Source of the DNA: QZKY01 sp942492925 | Lineage (GTDB): Bacteria; Pseudomonadota; Gammaproteobacteria; Burkholderiales; Burkholderiaceae_D | Direction of reading: 5' to 3' | Assembly (NCBI GenBank): GCA_942492925.1 | Contig: OW818641.1 | Location: 2,170,001-2,234,000, forward strand | DNA length: 64,000 nt | Shown: positions 1 through 8,054 of the stretch, piece by piece | How positions within the stretch are numbered: the stretch's first letter is position 1 | Layout of the letters: each line of letters opens with the position of its first letter | Notes under the pieces: generated by a model | The model's input: the letters and a program-made list of their open reading frames with translations, nothing else | The model's database searches: none | Told to the model about the DNA's origin: nothing | Translations under genes and position numbers: made by a program

Positions 1-1
1 A

Positions 2-157
2 AATGCGCTTGACGCCGCTTTTACTTTTGAATTCGCTGACGGACGATTGCTTGTCGCTCATAATCTAAAAGGATTCTTTGGAGGAAACACGCCGCATTAT
101 CGCATTTCGCAAGGAAAGCCACCTGTGAACCGTACTGTCCGCTGCGAAATTGTCTGA
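2..157 (+). CDS. C-terminal fragment of an unidentified protein (cut by window edge)
   Basis: An open frame enters from the left edge and ends at a TGA at 155-157, giving 51 residues that finish with NRTVRCEIV. The segment is rich in aromatic residues and glycine (GFFGGNTPHY) and reads like the end of a folded domain rather than a low-complexity tail. It converges with pbpG, leaving a 76-base gap without a clear terminator hairpin. I do not recognise the family, and the start lies outside the window. Confidence 0.5.
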   Translation, partial: NALDAAFTFEFADGRLLVAHNLKGFFGGNTPHYRISQGKPPVNRTVRCEIV

Positions 158-233
158 CAGGACAAATTCCCGGAATGGCGCGCCGCATTCTGCGCGTGCC
201 ATCAGACCTTCATCCGATAGGAGGAGTAAGCGA

Positions 234-1397
234 TCAGCTTTCCGGAATGCTGATCGGCGTTTCCAGCAGGATTTGCTGTGCAACGGGAGAAGTGTGCTCT
301 ACGGAAGTCACCGGCACGTTCTGTTTTTCCGGCGCCTCGTCAAATTTGTAATCGACGAGCCAGTTGCGTACACGACTTGCATCGCCGATACGAGACATCT
401 TGCCCTTAGAATCCAGGAAAATCATCACGATTTCGCGGCCTTTGATCTTGGCTTGCATCACAAGGCAGCGCCCGGCCTCATTGATATAACCGGTTTTTTG
501 TACACCAATTTTCCATTCCGGATTTTTCACCAATTGATTGGTGTTGGCATACTGCTGCATGTGCCGACCCGTATCGATCACGGTACGCGTATCAGTCGAA
601 TAATCACGGATCAAGGGCACCTTGGAAGTCACAATCACAAGCTTGGCCAAGTCTCTTGCGCTCGACACATTGCGACTGGAAAGCCCGCTGGAGTCAGCAA
701 AGTGAGTGTCGTTCATGCCGAGCTCCCTCGCTTTGGCATTCATGGCCGCCACGAAAGCAGGCGTACCGCCAGGATAATTTCGACCCAATGCAGAGGCTGC
801 GCGGTTCTCAGAACTCATTAAGGCAATGTGCAACAAATCAGTACGTTTGACCCGCGATCCAACACGCAGGCGTGAGCCGGAATGTTTTTCACGATCAATA
901 TCATCGCTTGTAATATCAAGCACTTCGTTGAGATTCTGATGCGCCTCCAGCACAACCAAGGATGTCATCAATTTTGTGATAGATGCCACAGGCAAAGCCA
1001 CGTTGGCATTTTTTTCCAGCAGCACTTCTGCGCTGGCTTGATCAACGATGTAGGCCGCGTTAGATTTCAACGCCAGCGGATCACGTGTCCTGTTCAGCCC
1101 GGCCTTATCACCGACACTGGCAACGGGCCGCTCAGGACGTTGCGCAACGTAGATAACCTTGCGCTTGCCGCGCACATAAACCACCTTACGCACCATCCGG
1201 GTCCGTGGTTTTGCGCTGCGTTTGGCCTGACGACGTTGCGCCTTACTTTTTTTCTTGACAACGCCAACAGATTTTTTCTTGTCGGCTTGACCACGGGCAG
1301 TCTCATCGCCTTGCGCGGGCGTTATCGCCTGCGCAACGTGCGCAGAAAACAACATGGAAAAAAGCAGAAAAACAATCCCGAATGTTCTTTTCAACAT
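234..1397 (-). CDS. pbpG: D-alanyl-D-alanine endopeptidase (PBP7-type, S11 peptidase)
   Basis: Penicillin-binding serine peptidase of the S11 family, expected in the periplasm, where it cleaves peptidoglycan cross-links. All three active-site motifs are present: SITK (serine near residue 138), SEN within ALMSSENRA, and KTG within VQKTGYINEAG. The start at 1397 is chosen over an upstream ATG at 1442 because a GGAG ribosome site precedes it and it opens directly into a signal peptide (MLKRTFGIVFLLFSMLF, cleavage after HVAQA). Residues about 30 to 90 form a very basic Lys/Arg linker, longer than in typical family members, that could bind the anionic wall. Predicted length is 387 residues. The D,D-endopeptidase subtype is inferred from overall resemblance, so a DacA-like carboxypeptidase role remains possible. 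Confidence 0.88.
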   Translation of the reverse strand: MLKRTFGIVFLLFSMLFSAHVAQAITPAQGDETARGQADKKKSVGVVKKKSKAQRRQAKRSAKPRTRMVRKVVYVRGKRKVIYVAQRPERPVASVGDKAGLNRTRDPLALKSNAAYIVDQASAEVLLEKNANVALPVASITKLMTSLVVLEAHQNLNEVLDITSDDIDREKHSGSRLRVGSRVKRTDLLHIALMSSENRAASALGRNYPGGTPAFVAAMNAKARELGMNDTHFADSSGLSSRNVSSARDLAKLVIVTSKVPLIRDYSTDTRTVIDTGRHMQQYANTNQLVKNPEWKIGVQKTGYINEAGRCLVMQAKIKGREIVMIFLDSKGKMSRIGDASRVRNWLVDYKFDEAPEKQNVPVTSVEHTSPVAQQILLETPISIPES

Positions 1398-1515
1398 CAG
1401 CAACTCCAAACCCCGATAGTGACCCACACGGAAGTCTACCAAAAAAGCAAATATTCATAAAGGAAAGAAAAGCTTACCCCACGAATTTAATCAAAATTGT
1501 GGCTGGATGCCACAA

Positions 1516-1556
1516 ATAAAAACGGCCATCCTGTTAATTTTTTAACAGGATGGCCG
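1516..1556 (-). terminator. Rho-independent terminator of the orphan TaqI-type gene
   Basis: A perfect 15-base-pair inverted repeat (1523-1537 with 1542-1556) encloses a 4-base loop. On the minus strand it is followed by a T-rich run (1516-1522). It lies 18 bases past the stop of the gene ending at 1574, so that gene is a separate transcription unit from pbpG. Confidence 0.9.
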
Positions 1557-1573
1557 CTCGAAAAGCTGCAACG

Positions 1574-2656
1574 TCAGAGTTTGTCGAGATACTCCATTTC
1601 CTCTTCCGTCAGCTCAAACATCGCATAAACAGTCATATTAAGCTTGCGTTCAGCATCCGTGATATCGATATTGATTTTATTTAGCTGATATTTTGCATCA
1701 TCCAGAAAGTTCTCCCACATCTGGATCGCGCCCTCAGCCAAATCCTTGCCAAACAGCCGCTTCGATTCTTCCCGCAATACGTCAACGGTGAGCACATGCC
1801 AGTTTCGCAAAGCCGCACTCAGTTCCGAAGTGGTCCGCCCCGGTGTCACGTGCGTGGCAATCTCTTGAAGAACATCATTGTAAAAAGCTTGTCGTTCCTC
1901 GGCAATGCGATGGCAGTAATCCGAGAACATTCCCACCATGGAAAGAAACTCAACATCGACCATGCGCGGAACGGGTAAGGCCTCCAAATGCTCTGGACGC
2001 ACCTGAATCGCACCCTCCTTGTTGGCAGGCGACAATTCACTAAGCAAGAACCAATAAAATTTTGAGTTCAACAGCCCGGCGATGTAATAGTCGCCATTAC
2101 GCAAGTGGTATCCCGATGAAGCATAATACGCTCCACTCTTGTCCAGAGTGAATCCCCCGGGCCAGTTAACACTTTCGCGATAAACAACCTTGAGATCGGC
2201 GATATTTTTCGGTTCCAAATGCTTGGCTTGTTCCAGCTCGAACCACTGTTGTCCACTGCCGCGCTTTTGCAAGCGATCATGGAAGGGCTTCAAGTGATCG
2301 CGGATGGCCGGATAGTCCTCAAGATTAACTGCGCCCGGAACCGTGTTAATGAGCCAGGTTTCATGGGGCTCGGCACGCCAGCGATCAATTGCGCTCGCTT
2401 GGGCAAACGGCTTGAGGATAACTTCCGATTTGGGGTCTGATTTAATCAGTGCTTCATAGGTGGCGCGATCAACAATAAAGGCTTCATCCAGCCCCGTCTC
2501 CACACCACGTTGCGGCGTGCCGTATTCCTGTTTGACGGTCGGATGACCAGCATTCATCACCCGTTCGCGCAATAACGCCAGCACTTCTTCCCTCGGCAAC
2601 CCGCTTCTTGGTGCGGCAACAGGCTCTTGAATGATGGGATTCTCGTCTGTTTTCAT
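1574..2656 (-). CDS. Stand-alone TaqI-like C-terminal specificity-domain protein
   Basis: This 360-residue protein matches the target-recognition half of type IIG or orphan restriction-modification enzymes (TaqI_C-type domain). Characteristic segments are GVETGLDEAFIVDR, DPKSEVILKPF, a region spelling AIDRWR then WLINT, SSGYHLRNGDYYIAGLLNS and PEHLEALPVP. In complete enzymes this domain follows an N6-adenine methyltransferase carrying an NPPY-type motif. No methyltransferase or nuclease motif is present here or next door. It begins with its own ATG, about 35 poorly conserved residues precede the domain, and it ends with a strong terminator, so it does not look like random debris. There is no convincing Shine-Dalgarno sequence (CTTTACAACT before ATG). 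It could be a relic of a larger gene or a free DNA-recognition subunit; the family call is good, the function unknown. Confidence 0.7.
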   Translation of the reverse strand: MKTDENPIIQEPVAAPRSGLPREEVLALLRERVMNAGHPTVKQEYGTPQRGVETGLDEAFIVDRATYEALIKSDPKSEVILKPFAQASAIDRWRAEPHETWLINTVPGAVNLEDYPAIRDHLKPFHDRLQKRGSGQQWFELEQAKHLEPKNIADLKVVYRESVNWPGGFTLDKSGAYYASSGYHLRNGDYYIAGLLNSKFYWFLLSELSPANKEGAIQVRPEHLEALPVPRMVDVEFLSMVGMFSDYCHRIAEERQAFYNDVLQEIATHVTPGRTTSELSAALRNWHVLTVDVLREESKRLFGKDLAEGAIQMWENFLDDAKYQLNKINIDITDAERKLNMTVYAMFELTEEEMEYLDKL

Positions 2657-2861
2657 AGTTGTAAAGTATGTTGGCTATGGTTAATTACACGCTGATCCCG
2701 CCAAATCGCAGCCGAACCAGCCAAAGCGCACCATGATAGACGAAAATCGCCTCACATAGTGTTGTTTCACTTGAAAACGCCATACCAGCTGGATGCTTGG
2801 CTCTGGCATAACAGCATGACACCCTTGTCGGCAAGGCGCTCTTGAGTAAATGGGGACACCT

Positions 2862-4013
2862 TCAGTGTCTTTCAACCCACCATATTGCCCAAAGAGAGCA
2901 TCCTAGAAAAATGACGCTTGGCAGCGCTGCAGTCAAGAAAGGAGGCCACGTATTAAGCAAGCCGACATGCGAGAACAAATTGTTCACCAGGACAAACCCC
3001 ACGCCGATCATGATGCCGGAAAAGATTTTGACGCTCAGCCCTCCGGATCGGAAATGCACGTACGCAAACGGCAGCGCCATCGCCATCATGACAAACATGG
3101 AAAGCGGGTAAATAATTTTTTTCCAAAAGGCGATTTGATAACGCGCACTCTCCTGACTGTTTTCCTCAAGATGGCGTTTGTACAGGTATAAATGGTAAGC
3201 CGACATGCGATCCGGTTTGACGAACAACACCGCCAGAATATTGGGCGTAATGTCTGACAGCATGTCGCGCGTCTCTGAAGTTTTCACCGTCACCGCACCC
3301 GGAAAACGATCATGGGGCATCTTGGTTTCGGCACGCTGTTTTTCCATGATGGTCTCCGTCACCCCATTCAGACGCCAAACGTGATTACCCGCATATTCGG
3401 CCGTCTCCGCACGAATCATGGCTTGCAAATTCATATCGGTATCGAGTTCGTAAATTCGCAACTTGCGCAACTCGCCATTGGGACGAAGCTCGCCCACATT
3501 CAGGAAGCGCGAGCCTTTGACCTCACCATTCACCGTGTCGCGAATCTGGTCCTTGCTCCACATGCCACTACGAAATTCCTGCTTGATGGACGTCCCTTTG
3601 GCATCGCGCTTCATCTGTTCCGCCATTTTCGCTGTCATTGGCGTCACCAACTCCCCAAGCAAGAGGGTAGCCACCACAAACACCAGACAAATCTTGGCCA
3701 GCATGCCGCAGGCAAACTTCGTGGACATGGAGGCGGCACGCATAACGGTGTATTCCGAGCTCGAGGCGAAACGTGCCAAGGTGTAAATCGTGCCAATCAA
3801 TACGGCAATCGGCATCAGTTCATAAGCGTAGCTTGGCAAACTCATCACCACATACATGAACGCATGCTGCCATTTGTACCCGGTGCGGCCGACAAATTTG
3901 AGTTCACTAATCAAATCGAAAAAAGCGAACAGTGCCAGGAAAGCCGCTAGCACGAATGACACCGCCGTCAAAATTTCAGCTGCAAAATACCGCTGCAAGA
4001 CGCGCATTCTCAT
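2862..4013 (-). CDS. lptG: LPS export permease LptG
   Basis: Inner-membrane subunit of the LptB2FG transporter, which extracts lipopolysaccharide and passes it to the LptC-A-D bridge. The 383-residue length is usual. Membrane segments lie near residues 12-35, 60-80 and 100-120, a periplasmic jellyroll-like region spans about 130-285, and three more helices follow before the C-terminal WWVERH. The start codon overlaps the lptF stop as ATGA, so translation is likely coupled. It is assigned LptG rather than LptF because it is the downstream gene and has the RYFAAEIL-type N-terminus. Confidence 0.9.
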   Translation of the reverse strand: MRMRVLQRYFAAEILTAVSFVLAAFLALFAFFDLISELKFVGRTGYKWQHAFMYVVMSLPSYAYELMPIAVLIGTIYTLARFASSSEYTVMRAASMSTKFACGMLAKICLVFVVATLLLGELVTPMTAKMAEQMKRDAKGTSIKQEFRSGMWSKDQIRDTVNGEVKGSRFLNVGELRPNGELRKLRIYELDTDMNLQAMIRAETAEYAGNHVWRLNGVTETIMEKQRAETKMPHDRFPGAVTVKTSETRDMLSDITPNILAVLFVKPDRMSAYHLYLYKRHLEENSQESARYQIAFWKKIIYPLSMFVMMAMALPFAYVHFRSGGLSVKIFSGIMIGVGFVLVNNLFSHVGLLNTWPPFLTAALPSVIFLGCSLWAIWWVERH

Positions 4014-5155
4014 GTCGGCGCCCCCTCAGAAGAAGGCTTGGCCTTCAACTTGCGATGCCGGATCGACGACCAAATCACCGCCGGGTGGAAACGACTGTTC
4101 ACGTTTAAACGCATTAGAAAAAGCGCCAACACGATCAAAGCAATCACCACATGCAAGGGCCACCACGCCATCACAAATTTCATTTTGCCTCTTGAAACGG
4201 CCGCCTGAAAATAGCTAACCATGTTGCTATACGCAACATACAGCAAGAGAGCAATCAGCAAATTGGCCGAGCGCCCAGCTCGGGGGTTCACAAAGCCCAG
4301 CGGGATCGCGAGCAACATCAACAACAAACTCATCAATGGTAAAGCGATGCGCCAGAGCAGCTCGCCCAGATGGCTTCGCGTCGGGTCCTTGATCAAATCC
4401 AGCAAGGGTTTAGCCCGTGCCGTCTTGTCGCCCTGAATCGCATACACATTTGCGGTAATAAAAGCCATGTATCGCTCGAAATGGGTGAACTGCATATCTT
4501 CCTGACCGAATCGCGTTTCGTAGCGCATCCCATCTTCCAGGATCAAATATTTATCTCCTCCGGCATCCGTTTCGATGGTGCCTTGCTTCGCAACCACCAC
4601 CGACGTGAGATCGTTTTTGACCGAGTGGACAAATACATTTTTCATCTGCGACAAATCGCCGGAAATGCCCTCGACAAAAAACACGCGATTGGCAGCCGCC
4701 GACTCCTGAAAAGTGCCAGGCGAGACTTTCGACACGTCGTTGCGTTTTTCAAAACGCTCGCGAAATTCCGCACTCTGCCGGTTGGCCCACGGCGTGACGG
4801 TAAAACTCAAGGCACTGGTCAGGAAGACGATCGGCAACCCAAACAGCAACACCGGACGTATCCACTGCGACAAACTCTGCCCAGAAGCAAACCAGACCAC
4901 CATTTCCGAGTCCTGATAACTGCGCGTAATCACCAACAATACGGAAATGAACCCAGTTAGAATCAGGATAACCGGCAAATAATTCAGGGCAGCGAAACCA
5001 ATGAATGCGACAACATCTTCGGACGCAATTTTGCCGCCGGCGGCCATCCCCAAAATCCGGATCAACATAACGGTGATCGTGATCGAGAACAGCGTCATGA
5101 ACACGGCACCACCCGTACCGACCAATTCTCGTCTTAGCGCGCGATGGAAAATCAT
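4010..5155 (-). CDS. lptF: LPS export permease LptF
   Basis: Partner permease of LptG in the LPS transporter (381 residues). The N-terminus IFHRALRREL is typical of LptF, and the first membrane helix contains the LIRILG motif. Paired membrane helices lie on either side of a periplasmic domain from about residue 135 to 255, and the C-terminal tail is basic. It is the first gene of the lptFG operon and is divergent from pepA, an arrangement common in Beta- and Gammaproteobacteria. The start lies only a few bases from a symmetrical -10-like element, so the leader may be extremely short. Confidence 0.92.
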   Translation of the reverse strand: MIFHRALRRELVGTGGAVFMTLFSITITVMLIRILGMAAGGKIASEDVVAFIGFAALNYLPVILILTGFISVLLVITRSYQDSEMVVWFASGQSLSQWIRPVLLFGLPIVFLTSALSFTVTPWANRQSAEFRERFEKRNDVSKVSPGTFQESAAANRVFFVEGISGDLSQMKNVFVHSVKNDLTSVVVAKQGTIETDAGGDKYLILEDGMRYETRFGQEDMQFTHFERYMAFITANVYAIQGDKTARAKPLLDLIKDPTRSHLGELLWRIALPLMSLLLMLLAIPLGFVNPRAGRSANLLIALLLYVAYSNMVSYFQAAVSRGKMKFVMAWWPLHVVIALIVLALFLMRLNVNSRFHPAVIWSSIRHRKLKAKPSSEGAPT

Positions 5156-5161
5156 CGAAAG

Positions 5162-5169
5162 ATTATAAT
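5162..5169. promoter_or_regulatory. Shared -10 element of the divergent lptF/pepA promoters
   Basis: The palindrome ATTATAAT gives a consensus TATAAT on both strands (5164-5169 rightward, 5162-5167 leftward). The rightward copy lies 29 bases before the pepA ATG. Neither direction shows a good -35 at 17 bases. Promoter activity is inferred from position and the -10 match only. Confidence 0.4.
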
Positions 5170-5197
5170 GACAGGCAATTCAATCAAGGAGAAACGG

Positions 5198-6727
5198 ATG
5201 GACTTTAGCATAAAAGCAGTCAGTCGACCCCAGGAACTCGCCTCCGCCAAGGCAAGTTGTCTCGTCCTTGGCGTCTTCGAAAACCAAGCATTATCGCAGA
5301 TTGCAAGCCAACTGGATCAGGGTGGAGAGATCGCCGCTGCTCTAAAAGCCGGCGACATCAGCGGCGCGCCTGGCAGTACCCTCATGCTGCGAAAAATCAA
5401 GGGCTTCGCGGCAGAGCGTGTTCTGTTGGTCGGCTTGGGAAAAGCCGACACACTCACCGACAAAAATTTTACGGCAACAACCAAAGCTGTCGTTTCGGCT
5501 TTAGCTGTCTCCGCTGCCAAAGATGCGCTCATTGCATTGCCTTTTGCTTGGATCAAGGATCGCGATGCCGCCTGGAGCATCCGCCAATTCGTTGCGACCG
5601 TCTTTGACCATGCCTATCGCGCCGATGCGATGAAAAGCAAGAAGGACTCGACATTGAGAGGCGTCCGAAAATTCAGCTTGGCCATTCCCTCACCCGAATC
5701 TTCCGATGCGCGTATCGCGCTGGGACAAGGCCTCGCCGTTGCACGTGGCGTCCAACTGGCGAGAAATTTGGGTAACCTCCCGCCCAATGTCTGCACTCCC
5801 ACTTATCTCGCCGCCACCGCCAAAAACTTGGCGCGCTCGCACAAACTGAAGGTGCAAGTTCTGGATCGCAGGCAAATCCAGGCATTGAAAATGGGCAGTT
5901 TTCTGGCCGTGGCCAAAGGCAGCGATGAGCCACCCAAGCTCATCGTGCTCCGATACACCGGTGCCAGCACCCAAACTGCACCCATCGTGTTGGTTGGCAA
6001 AGGGCTGACGTTCGATTCCGGCGGCATTTCGCTCAAGCCTGGCGCCGCCATGGATGAAATGAAGTACGACATGTGCGGCGCAGCTTCAGTACTGGGTACA
6101 TTGCAGGCTGCAGCCGAACTCAAACTGAAATTGAATGTAATCGGCGTTATCCCTGCTTGCGAGAACATGCCTTCCGGCCGTGCCAATAAACCCGGGGATA
6201 TCGTCACGTCCATGTCGGGACAAACGATCGAAATCCTCAACACCGATGCGGAAGGCCGCTTGATCCTGTGTGACGCGCTCACTTACACGGAGCGTTTCAA
6301 ACCGGCAGCAGTCATTGATATTGCGACGCTCACCGGAGCTTGCGTCACCGCGCTGGGCCATCACAATTCTGGTCTTTTTGCGCGTCATGATGACGCGCAC
6401 AATCAGCTCGCCGAGGCATTACTCACCGCCGGCAAAGCCACGGGCGACACAGCCTGGCGCTTGCCGATCGAAGACGCCTACCAGGAGCAACTGAAATCGA
6501 ATTTCGCCGACATGGCCAACATCGGCGGCCCGCCTGGCGGCAGCATCACGGCCGCCTGTTTTCTGGAGCGTTACACCCGAAAATACACGTGGGCGCATCT
6601 GGATATTGCGGGAACGGCTTGGCGCAGTGGCGCGTCCAAAGGCGCGACCGGACGGCCGGTTCCCCTGCTCACGGAATTTCTGATCCGCCAGGCAGAAAAA
6701 ACCAAAACATCCGTCAAGCGGCGCTGA
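5198..6727 (+). CDS. pepA: Leucyl aminopeptidase (M17, cytosol aminopeptidase)
   Basis: Hexameric two-metal aminopeptidase that removes N-terminal residues in the cytoplasm; E. coli PepA also binds DNA in Xer recombination and carAB control. The M17 signature NTDAEGRL is present, with metal and catalytic segments GKGLTFDSGGISLKPG and KYDMCGAASV upstream. The start at 5198 is chosen because AAGGAG lies just before it, although the frame is open further upstream. Length is 509 residues, normal for the family. The holC-valS genes that often follow pepA in related genomes are absent; a terminator and cspA follow instead. Confidence 0.95.
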   Translation: MDFSIKAVSRPQELASAKASCLVLGVFENQALSQIASQLDQGGEIAAALKAGDISGAPGSTLMLRKIKGFAAERVLLVGLGKADTLTDKNFTATTKAVVSALAVSAAKDALIALPFAWIKDRDAAWSIRQFVATVFDHAYRADAMKSKKDSTLRGVRKFSLAIPSPESSDARIALGQGLAVARGVQLARNLGNLPPNVCTPTYLAATAKNLARSHKLKVQVLDRRQIQALKMGSFLAVAKGSDEPPKLIVLRYTGASTQTAPIVLVGKGLTFDSGGISLKPGAAMDEMKYDMCGAASVLGTLQAAAELKLKLNVIGVIPACENMPSGRANKPGDIVTSMSGQTIEILNTDAEGRLILCDALTYTERFKPAAVIDIATLTGACVTALGHHNSGLFARHDDAHNQLAEALLTAGKATGDTAWRLPIEDAYQEQLKSNFADMANIGGPPGGSITAACFLERYTRKYTWAHLDIAGTAWRSGASKGATGRPVPLLTEFLIRQAEKTKTSVKRR

Positions 6728-6744
6728 TGTGACGTTTTAAAAGA

Positions 6745-6773
6745 AAAAGCCCCTACTAGCCGGGGCTTTTCCG
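6745..6773. terminator. Bidirectional intrinsic terminator between pepA and cspA
   Basis: The arms AAAAGCCCC (6745-6753) and GGGGCTTTT (6762-6770) pair around an 8-base loop. Ts follow on the plus strand and As precede, so it can serve pepA rightward and cspA leftward. Confidence 0.85.
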
Positions 6774-6813
6774 TACTTGTTCTTGGCCTTGAGAGACGCC
6801 TCACGGCGCCGAA

Positions 6814-7017
6814 TTACAGGGGCTGAATATTTGAAGCTTGCTTGCCCTTCGGACCCGTCGTCACTTCAAAAGAAACGCGCTGGTTCTCTTTGAGTGATTT
6901 GAAACCCTTTGACTGAATTGCTGAGAAGTGTGCAAACAAATCTTCACCACCTTCATCCGGCGTAATAAAGCCAAAACCTTTAGCGTCGTTAAACCATTTT
7001 ACGATACCAGTTGCCAT
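6814..7017 (-). CDS. Cold-shock-domain RNA-binding protein
   Basis: A 67-residue single cold-shock domain with intact RNP1 (KGFGFI) and RNP2 (DLFAHF) nucleic-acid-binding motifs. It is expected to bind single-stranded RNA or DNA as an RNA chaperone. It lies alone between convergent pepA and codirectional nudF, with a 274-base upstream gap. That gap could hold the long 5' leader typical of cspA genes, and it contains an FNR-type box at 7194-7207. Which paralogue (CspA, CspD or CspE) this represents cannot be told from sequence. Confidence 0.95.
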   Translation of the reverse strand: MATGIVKWFNDAKGFGFITPDEGGEDLFAHFSAIQSKGFKSLKENQRVSFEVTTGPKGKQASNIQPL

Positions 7018-7193
7018 TTGAATTCCTATTACAGTTATATATTAGAACGTTACCCATTGAGCGCATGAAGCAAGCAAGACTGAAAACCACCTTCCGTACT
7101 ACTATTACCCACAATGCAATTTTGATACTAACATAGAAATCTCTGCAAATTTCAAATTGCGCGCAGAAATTCCTTCGGGACAATAAAATTTTT

Positions 7194-7207
7194 TTGATTT
7201 TTATCAA
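7194..7207. promoter_or_regulatory. Perfect FNR/ANR-type box (TTGAT-N4-ATCAA)
   Basis: TTGATTTTTATCAA exactly matches the FNR/ANR consensus palindrome. It lies 176 bases before the cspA start codon and 85 bases after the nudF stop, so the only reasonable target in range is cspA. It does not act as a terminator in either direction, because no T run follows the stem. No good -10 lies at the class II spacing; use as an oxygen-responsive site is inference. Confidence 0.5.
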
Positions 7208-7291
7208 ATCGGCCTGCTTACAAGATACGGCCCCCCCCCATAAATCCTGCCTCCAGATCAGCGGCCGCCCCAAAGATTGGCGCCACTCCGA

Positions 7292-7888
7292 TCATCCGAT
7301 GGCAGAAGGCGCACCCCATTCCTTGTTGATAATCTTTTCCAACCAAAAAGCACCGATGATCGTTTTCACGTCGGTCACACGCCCCGTCCGCACCCACTCC
7401 AGCAACTCTGTCAACGTCAACCGGAAGGTCTCGATCAACTCGCCTTCCTCTGGTTGACTCACCCCTTCGGTCAAACCACGCGCAATAAAAAAATCCAGGT
7501 GCTCGTCCGAATAGCCCAGCGCATTGTGCACCGTGCATACAAACTGCCAGTCAGTCGCCGAATAACCGGTTTCTTCCTGCAACTCTCTTTGTGCGCAGGC
7601 CAATGTTGATTCGCCCGGATCGATTTTCCCGGCAGGGAATTCGACGAAGATACGATCGACGGGGTAACGAAACTGGCGCTCAAGCAAAACCGTTCCATCA
7701 TCAAACAACGGCAAAACAACCACTGCGCCAGGATGGCGAATGAATTCTCTTGAAGCCATTCGACCATCTGGCTGGCGCACCTGATCGCGCTGCACCTGAA
7801 AGAAACTGCCCGCATACACCACCTCACCTTCAATACGGGTCTCGCGCAAATGCGCGTCCCGGTCCGAACCTGCAACAGAAACGATCAT
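7292..7888 (-). CDS. nudF: NUDIX hydrolase, ADP-ribose pyrophosphatase type
   Basis: Cytoplasmic NUDIX enzyme predicted to hydrolyse ADP-ribose to AMP and ribose 5-phosphate. The full NUDIX box is present: G-x5-E in GKIDPGE, then REL and QEETGY. The upstream segments FRYPVDRIFVEFPAGK and RHPGAVVVLPL are typical of the ADP-ribose branch. The start at 7888 is chosen because GGAGG precedes it at good spacing; an in-frame start further upstream has no such site. Predicted length is 198 residues. Substrate is inferred from the subfamily look. Confidence 0.85.
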   Translation of the reverse strand: MIVSVAGSDRDAHLRETRIEGEVVYAGSFFQVQRDQVRQPDGRMASREFIRHPGAVVVLPLFDDGTVLLERQFRYPVDRIFVEFPAGKIDPGESTLACAQRELQEETGYSATDWQFVCTVHNALGYSDEHLDFFIARGLTEGVSQPEEGELIETFRLTLTELLEWVRTGRVTDVKTIIGAFWLEKIINKEWGAPSAIG

Positions 7889-7958
7889 GTGATAAATTCC
7901 TCCAAAGATATTGAACTGCCAGCAGTCGATGATACTGCTGCGACAAGACACTGTACCG

Positions 7959-7964
7959 TATAAT
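7959..7964 (+). promoter_or_regulatory. Candidate -10 box for the deacetylase-family gene
   Basis: A consensus TATAAT lies 90 bases before the ATG at 8055, in the gap divergent from nudF. No convincing -35 is visible (TGCTGC at 17 bases), so this is a weak call. Confidence 0.35.
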
Positions 7965-8054
7965 GCGGCCAACCCCCGCTCGGGGCGAGGACATAGCGCG
8001 CTTAACCCTCTTGATTATGGAGAAGTGCCGTCTCCGACTGCACAACACAACACT

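Noticed and set aside
6989..7273. A 94-codon minus-strand frame upstream of cspA
   Set aside because: It overlaps the cspA start in another frame and covers the A/T-rich leader; the translation looks random.
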